Source: Nitrososphaerota archaeon
GTDB lineage: Archaea > Thermoproteota > Nitrososphaeria > Nitrososphaerales > Gagatemarchaeaceae
Length of the DNA stretch: 16,460 bases
Direction of reading: 5' to 3'
Assembly (NCBI GenBank): GCA_003135575.1
Contig: PLCG01000099.1
Coordinates: 1-16,460, forward strand
Part shown: positions 13,057-16,460 of the stretch, one piece after another
How positions within the stretch are numbered: position 1 is the first letter of the stretch
Layout of the letters: each line of letters begins with the position of its first letter
Notes under the pieces: generated by a model
Seen by the model: the letters and a program-made list of their open reading frames with translations, nothing else
The model's database searches: none
Told to the model about the DNA's origin: nothing
Translations under genes and position numbers: made by a program

Positions 13057-13545
13057 TCATGGAGCAATATTCAAGCTCACCGCGCAGACACCTTCAACAG
13101 GATATGGTGGACTGGGCCTGCCTGTCCATGGGTTGCAAACGCTTCCCTGACTCGCACCACAGTCGATCGGGCAAATGCTGCAGGACTCGTTGGGGTCGCA
13201 GACACCGTTGCCGCATGAAGCCTGGAATTGCTTGCATTGGCTCGTAGGCATGTCTGGCGGGCATGGATATATCGGGCTGTTCGCGTAGGAAGGTGGGACC
13301 TTGTAGCCAGCGGGGAGGTAGCCTATCCATGCCGCCCAGCAGCCCCGAGGATTCAGATTACTGTCTTGGGATCCGCACGGAGGAAATACGAATCGGGAGG
13401 CACTGGCCAGGGAAGAGATGCTTACGGAGCTTGAGGGAAGACCAGTCGCGATAGGCGGTGAGGGATAGAAGACTAGCCCGAAAATAATCCCTGCGACCAG
13501 TAGGGCCGCGAGAGCGATTAGAGCGACCCTTGCGACCAGCTTCAT
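13057..13545 (-). CDS. Small exported protein with Cys-rich CGNGVCDPNESC motif
   Basis: The 162-residue protein starts MKLVARVALIALAALLVAGI, an N-terminal signal or anchor helix. The exported part includes GCWAAWIGYLPAGYKVPPSY. It then has CGNGVCDPNESCSICPIDCG (about residues 110-130), a compact six-Cys motif seen in many secreted archaeal and bacterial proteins, in which Asp/Asn/Glu suggest a calcium- or disulfide-stabilised turn. Two further Cys follow. It is divergently transcribed from the 13608 gene across a short shared promoter, and is the first gene beyond the tRNA. Function is unknown; an adhesive or structural surface role is inferred. Confidence 0.75.
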   Translation of the reverse strand: MKLVARVALIALAALLVAGIIFGLVFYPSPPIATGLPSSSVSISSLASASRFVFPPCGSQDSNLNPRGCWAAWIGYLPAGYKVPPSYANSPIYPCPPDMPTSQCKQFQASCGNGVCDPNESCSICPIDCGASQGSVCNPWTGRPSPPYPVEGVCAVSLNIAP

Positions 13546-13577
13546 GCTAGCGAATCGAATGCAGAGCTACGGGACGA

Positions 13578-13587
13578 GACTATTAAG
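13578..13587. promoter_or_regulatory. Shared, near-symmetric TATA element between divergent genes
   Basis: CTATTAAGAG reads as a TATA-like box on both strands (CTATTAAG one way, CTTAATAG the other). It is about 26 bases before ATG 13608 on the plus strand. On the minus strand it lies about 35 bases before ATG 13545. With only 62 bases between the two starts, one element probably serves both genes. Confidence 0.5.
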
Positions 13588-13607
13588 AGCACACGCGCTG
13601 CTTTTCT

Positions 13608-14114
13608 ATGAGCCCTCTCAACTTACTGTCCTTGCACTCGAAGGGAACCAGCACCAGGGGAAGGGCAGCCTTAGTCGCTGTGGCCGTGGGACTTGCAATA
13701 TTGGTGGAGCTTTCAGTTCTCCAAGAGGTAACACTCACCATTAGCGCAAAGTCAACGGACTCAACAAGTCGGGTCCCGCCTCGCGTTTACACAGTCACGT
13801 TCTACAGCGGAGGATTCTGCAATGGCGGCTCGGCAGAGACATGGGGTGTTACCCTCGGCAACATGACGAAGACCCAGCCGTCTAATGCAACAATCGCGCA
13901 GGCAGAGGACAATTATCGTTGGGGATTCCCAGGCACTCCTTCGGCGATCTCATTCTCCGTCCCTAGCGGAGAATATCCTTACAGAATTTACCCATCCACC
14001 TCATTCACCCTGAGCGCGCCTAACGGAGCCTTCCGTGGAGGCTCTCAGGGCATGGTGACGGTGTCTGACTTGAACGTCACTATCTGCACGAATTCCTATT
14101 TCCTACAGACGTGA
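13608..14114 (+). CDS. Exported single-span protein, unknown family
   Basis: The 168-residue protein begins with a basic region and a hydrophobic helix (AALVAVAVGLAILVELSVL). A Ser/Thr-rich stretch and a beta-rich exported region follow: YTVTFYSGGFCNGGSAETWG, GEYPYRIYPSTSFTLSAPNG and a closing VTVSDLNVTICTNSYF. Two Cys could pair. The ATG at 13608 is placed by the shared TATA element and would be leaderless. It is followed after 6 bases by the next exported-protein gene, so the two form an operon. No family is recognised. Confidence 0.7.
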   Translation: MSPLNLLSLHSKGTSTRGRAALVAVAVGLAILVELSVLQEVTLTISAKSTDSTSRVPPRVYTVTFYSGGFCNGGSAETWGVTLGNMTKTQPSNATIAQAEDNYRWGFPGTPSAISFSVPSGEYPYRIYPSTSFTLSAPNGAFRGGSQGMVTVSDLNVTICTNSYFLQT

Positions 14115-14120
14115 TGGCCT

Positions 14121-14888
14121 GTGAAGCAGAATGATGACGAATCCGCCAGCGCAACGCAACGACGCTACAGGCTCATAGCGGCGACGATAGTCATCGCCGC
14201 ATTGATTATCGTGACCTTGGCGGCAACCTTCGAAGGGAGTGCCTCTAACGCGTCATGTAGCTCGGTATCCGTCATCCCAATGGCGGCGGGCGGGTTTCCT
14301 TTCAACACGCAACCTATTACGCTGAATACCCTCGCGAATGCCGAACAGGCTGTCAAGGACAAAGTCTTGGTGCCAGATGTCAGCGCCTTGGGTTGCGGAT
14401 TCCGAATCGTTGGTGTGAAGATGGACCATCGACCGACGGCTGAGACGATAAATGGCGTGACATACATCTCTTGGACGTTGTCCTTCTACGTTACAAATCA
14501 GCCGTTCGTAAATGGGACCACCCTAAACACAGACTTGCTTCCTCACGCAATCATCGTGACCGAGAGTTCGGAACCAAAAAACTCCGTTAACAGCCATGAA
14601 TCCGCCGTAGCTTTCCTTGGACCGGGCACGTCTTGTGTGATATCAGTCAGAGCGAATGTCTCGTCGTCGTCGTGCACAACGCAACCAAATACCTCGTGGA
14701 ACCTAGTCCAGATTCGAAACACCTACCTCGACGTAGCCCCCGCCGGGCCAGATGCAATCTTCGAAATCAATGGGGTAGACCGCGCAATAACGATTGGTCC
14801 AGGAACCTCCGACAAGATGAACCCCAGAACCAGCCCGATAATGAGTTACGACCAACTCCTGGCGATAGCAAGCAGCATGATTCCATGA
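14121..14888 (+). CDS. Exported single-span protein, unknown family
   Basis: The 255-residue product starts at GTG 14121 (MKQNDDESASATQRRYRLIA), with a cytoplasmic basic region then a span (AATIVIAALIIVTLAATF). The outside region has Cys in ASCSSVSV, ALGCGFRIVG, TSCVISV and SSCTT, likely forming disulfides. It has a strand-rich middle (TYISWTLSFYVTNQPFVNGT). It begins 6 bases after the stop of the 13608 gene and is probably cotranscribed with it. No family or catalytic motif is recognised. Its general build matches the exported proteins on the other side of the tRNA, but no specific sequence block is shared. Confidence 0.72.
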   Translation: MKQNDDESASATQRRYRLIAATIVIAALIIVTLAATFEGSASNASCSSVSVIPMAAGGFPFNTQPITLNTLANAEQAVKDKVLVPDVSALGCGFRIVGVKMDHRPTAETINGVTYISWTLSFYVTNQPFVNGTTLNTDLLPHAIIVTESSEPKNSVNSHESAVAFLGPGTSCVISVRANVSSSSCTTQPNTSWNLVQIRNTYLDVAPAGPDAIFEINGVDRAITIGPGTSDKMNPRTSPIMSYDQLLAIASSMIP

Positions 14889-14974
14889 AATTTGACGCTA
14901 TGGACTCGATGCTCTGTCTGTTCACCACTTGCCAAAATTTGTATTAGTGACCATTCAATCTCTACGTATCAAAG

Positions 14975-15292
14975 TTGAAACCCGAGACGAGGAACGGGGT
15001 GCTAATCCTCACTGTTGTCGTTGGAATTGCTTTGTTCTCACTCTTGGTTCCGGTAGCTGCGACTTCTATTCCTCCGCCCAGATTCCAGCCTAACTGTAGC
15101 CTCCAATACGGCTGGCAATGCGGCGGGAATTCTGCCGGACAGGAAGCTCGTGGCTCTCTGACGTACCTCTTGATCGGATATGGCGCGACCCAGGAAAATA
15201 TTGCACCACACCAGTATTTCATCTATGTTTGGAACGAGTGCCTAGTTCGCCTCTCCCCGATTGACCCCACGTACACGTATTCGTGCGTTTGA
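14975..15292 (+). CDS. Small exported protein, unknown family
   Basis: The 105-residue frame starts at TTG 14975 (MKPETRNGVLILTVVVGIAL), a basic start and one hydrophobic helix, i.e. a signal peptide or anchor. The short exported part holds NCSLQYGWQCGGN and later a NECLVRL and a C-terminal YSCV, giving four Cys for two possible disulfides. A TATA-like TTGTATTAG lies about 35 bases before the start. It closes the island between the tRNA and the second tRNA-end repeat. The TTG start and small size leave some doubt that it is expressed. Confidence 0.6.
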   Translation: MKPETRNGVLILTVVVGIALFSLLVPVAATSIPPPRFQPNCSLQYGWQCGGNSAGQEARGSLTYLLIGYGATQENIAPHQYFIYVWNECLVRLSPIDPTYTYSCV

Positions 15293-15368
15293 GGTCAGGC
15301 GCGATTTCCGCGGGCCTCACGTAATCCTTTTTCTCGAATCAGACAAAACTCCAAAAAAGTCCATTCGG

Positions 15369-15404
15369 GTTCGAATCCCGCCGGCCGCACTTCTTTTGCC
15401 AATC
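15369..15404 (+). repeat. Direct repeat copy 2: tRNA-Gly 3' end fragment plus flank
   Basis: Bases 15369-15390 match 12882-12903 at 21 of 22 positions, and the match resumes through CTTCTTTTGCCAATC. Relative to the tRNA gene this copy lacks three bases, exactly equivalent to the encoded CCA. No 5' half of a tRNA precedes it. It looks like an attachment-site scar bordering the 13.0-15.3 kb block. Confidence 0.7.
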
Positions 15405-15496
15405 TAAGGTGATTGTGAGCGATTGCGCCTTCGGCTTGATTCTGTCTATCTCGAACAGAAGAACGATCGAAAGGCATTCCAGCTGACGCACATGGC

Positions 15497-15721
15497 TCAA
15501 ACACCGAGGCTGTCATAGTCTACCTGTTCGCCCATCTCTAGGCAAGCTAGGATCGTTCCAGCATCAGCGACTACCTTGAAATCCCTGCTGCATTTGTAAC
15601 AGCGCATTCTTGAGGTGACAATAGCTTTTCCTCCGCGTTTTACAGTCTCATTATTCCTGCCGTAGTACCCCATTTGGAGAGGGTCAGCGTTTCCGCAATA
15701 CGGGCATCGCTCACCTGTCAT
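15497..15721 (-). CDS. Small zinc-ribbon protein
   Basis: The 74-residue protein has RCPYCGNADP near the N terminus and MRCYKCSRDF around residue 40, i.e. two CxxC knuckles spaced like a treble-clef or ribbon zinc site. The basic linker (YYGRNNETVKRGGKAIVTSR) is typical of nucleic-acid-binding ribbons such as transposase- or TFIIS-like fingers. The last 25 residues are acidic. ATG 15721 sits about 26 bases after a TATA-like TAAATATCG, so it is probably leaderless. It lies alone between tRNA-end repeat copies 2 and 3. It may be a regulator or a remnant of the integrating element; that is inference. Confidence 0.75.
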   Translation of the reverse strand: MTGERCPYCGNADPLQMGYYGRNNETVKRGGKAIVTSRMRCYKCSRDFKVVADAGTILACLEMGEQVDYDSLGV

Positions 15722-15741
15722 TGTTGTCCACTAATCGTCAA

Positions 15742-15750
15742 CGATATTTA
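15742..15750 (-). promoter_or_regulatory. TATA box for zinc-ribbon gene
   Basis: The minus strand reads CTAAATATCG, centred about 26 bases before ATG 15721, the usual spacing for a leaderless archaeal message. Confidence 0.5.
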
Positions 15751-15813
15751 GTTGTTTAATCTCCACGCGTGCTCTTTGCCAGCCTTTACTGCATTGATTA
15801 ACTAGGGTTAGGC

Positions 15814-15835
15814 GTTCGAATCCCGCCGGCCGCAC
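15814..15835 (+). repeat. Direct repeat copy 3: tRNA 3' end fragment
   Basis: The 22 bases are identical to 15369-15390 and differ from the tRNA-Gly gene at one position. The flanks differ from copies 1 and 2: no CTTCTTTTGCC follows. It marks the distal edge of the 0.45 kb zinc-ribbon segment and is the last tRNA-derived fragment before the ABC transporter locus. Confidence 0.7.
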
Positions 15836-15891
15836 CTATCTTGTTAGACGTCCAGATTCTGAATCCTTCGCATCTTGTAGTGATCGAACCG

Positions 15892-15899
15892 CATTTATC
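15892..15899 (+). promoter_or_regulatory. TATA box for the membrane peptide/ABC operon
   Basis: CATTTATC is centred about 28 bases before the tandem ATGs at 15925 and 15928. It indicates a leaderless start for the small membrane peptide rather than for the longer frame beginning at 15841. Confidence 0.5.
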
Positions 15900-15924
15900 T
15901 AGCGGACTGGGCTCTCCGAAGGCG

Positions 15925-16026
15925 ATGATGGGTTACACAAAGAAAAAGGCAGTCATTGTCGTCGTCATCATAATAGTAGTCACGGCCGCTATCGCTCTTT
16001 TGAAAAGAGGCTTCGCTCCTGGATAG
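15925..16026 (+). CDS. 33-residue single-span membrane peptide
   Basis: The predicted peptide MMGYTKKKAVIVVVIIIVVT continues AAIALLKRGFAPG. It has a short basic N terminus, about 20 hydrophobic residues, and a basic end, i.e. one transmembrane helix with nothing else. The in-frame region upstream to 15841 lacks a promoter-compatible start. Its TAG at 16024-16026 is immediately followed, with no gap, by TTG of the ABC ATPase gene in the same frame. It is either a small subunit of that transporter or a leader peptide coupling translation to it. Below normal gene-calling length, so moderate confidence. Confidence 0.5.
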   Translation: MMGYTKKKAVIVVVIIIVVTAAIALLKRGFAPG

Positions 16027-16460
16027 TTGCAGATCTTGATTGAGACTATCAACCTAACCAAGAAGTTCGGCGACGTGACGGCCGTCGACGGTGTCACACT
16101 TCGCGTGGACGAGGGGGAGGTCTTCGGGTTCCTCGGACCCAATGGTGCCGGCAAGACCACCACCATCCGCATGCTCTGCGGTCTGCTGGAACCAACCAGC
16201 GGAGCCATGCAACTCGCGGGCACGCAAGGAGACCTGAGGTCCGAAGCAGTTCGAAAGCGCATAGGTTACATGTCGCAAAAGTTCTCCCTCTACGACGATC
16301 TGACCATCCGCGAGAACCTCGACTTCTTCGCCGGCGTCTACGGGGTCCCGGAGCAACAGCGCGAAGAGAAAATCCAATGGGTCCTCTCCTTCTCCGGACT
16401 CGAAGGAAAGCAGAACCAGATCACCGGCAGCCTCCCCGGCGGCTGGAAGCAGCGCGTGGC
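16027..16460 (+). CDS. ABC-2-type transporter ATP-binding subunit, 3' end outside window
   Basis: The frame IETINLTKKFGDVTAVDGVT continues with the Walker A GPNGAGKTTT, the Q-loop region GYMSQKFSLYDDLTIRENLD, and a signature SLPGGWKQRVA at the window edge. The LPGGWKQR form of the signature and the DDLTIRENLDFFAGVYG segment resemble the YbhF/DrrA-like ATPases that pair with ABC-2 permeases for export of drugs, polymers or proteins. Walker B and the rest lie beyond the window. Start is TTG 16027, directly after the peptide stop, or TTG 16036. No ATG is available in this part. Confidence 0.9.
   Translation, partial: MQILIETINLTKKFGDVTAVDGVTLRVDEGEVFGFLGPNGAGKTTTIRMLCGLLEPTSGAMQLAGTQGDLRSEAVRKRIGYMSQKFSLYDDLTIRENLDFFAGVYGVPEQQREEKIQWVLSFSGLEGKQNQITGSLPGGWKQRV

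Noticed and set aside
15295..15516. Minus-strand ORF with RPAGFEPEW
   Set aside because: That peptide is the reverse translation of the tRNA T-arm fragment, a familiar artefact; no start signal or family match supports a gene.
12906..15836. CRISPR array or complete provirus next to the tRNA
   Set aside because: Only three tRNA-derived repeats with unequal long spacings are present, and no integrase, capsid or replication gene can be seen, so only attachment-site scars are claimed.

Overview
The window looks archaeal. The promoters are TATA boxes about 26 bases upstream of start codons, so many genes would be leaderless or nearly so. The one tRNA gene carries a bulge-helix-bulge intron. The preQ0 genes use the archaeal/FolE2-type entry enzyme. 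Abundant single-span, Ser/Thr-rich exported proteins suggest Nitrososphaerota (Thaumarchaeota) or a related group, but that placement is only moderately secure.

Layout. Positions 1-69 are the last codons of a plus-strand gene cut by the window edge. From 80 to 3410, minus-strand genes encode a FolE2/MptA-type GTP cyclohydrolase, a cupin, a truncated carboxymuconolactone-decarboxylase (AhpD-like) remnant, a large cytochrome b/molybdopterin (sulfite-oxidase-type) fusion and a small DUF2945 (TUDOR-like) protein. Positions 3521-5655 hold a plus-strand AlkA-like DNA glycosylase, a convergent DUF488 gene and a short coiled-coil protein. Positions 5827-7367 hold overlapping queC and queD on the minus strand. 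FolE2, QueD and QueC supply three steps from GTP to preQ0, the precursor of archaeosine in tRNA.

From 7483 to 12679 five closely spaced minus-strand genes form a probable operon of membrane-anchored extracellular proteins. They run from a multi-span membrane protein, through three single-span proteins (two of them paralogues sharing a GDEWG block), to an NTF2-like plus beta-propeller protein. I know of no characterised system matching this set.

At 12800-12905 lies tRNA-Gly(CCC) with a 31-base intron and an encoded CCA. Copies of its 3' end recur in direct orientation at about 15369-15404 and 15814-15835, as expected for attachment-site scars. They bracket a roughly 2.5 kb accessory block of four small exported proteins (13057-15292) and a 0.45 kb block with one zinc-ribbon protein (15497-15721). 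No integrase is visible. The window ends with a 33-residue membrane peptide abutting the start of an ABC-2-type transporter ATPase.

The most notable observations are: two conserved genes (queC and the Mo/cytochrome b fusion) with no AUG/GUG/UUG where homology requires the start, each with AUA or AUC there instead; an extra N-terminal domain on QueD; tRNA-end repeats around a secretome island, one of which lacks the CCA that the tRNA gene encodes; and the exported-protein operon itself.
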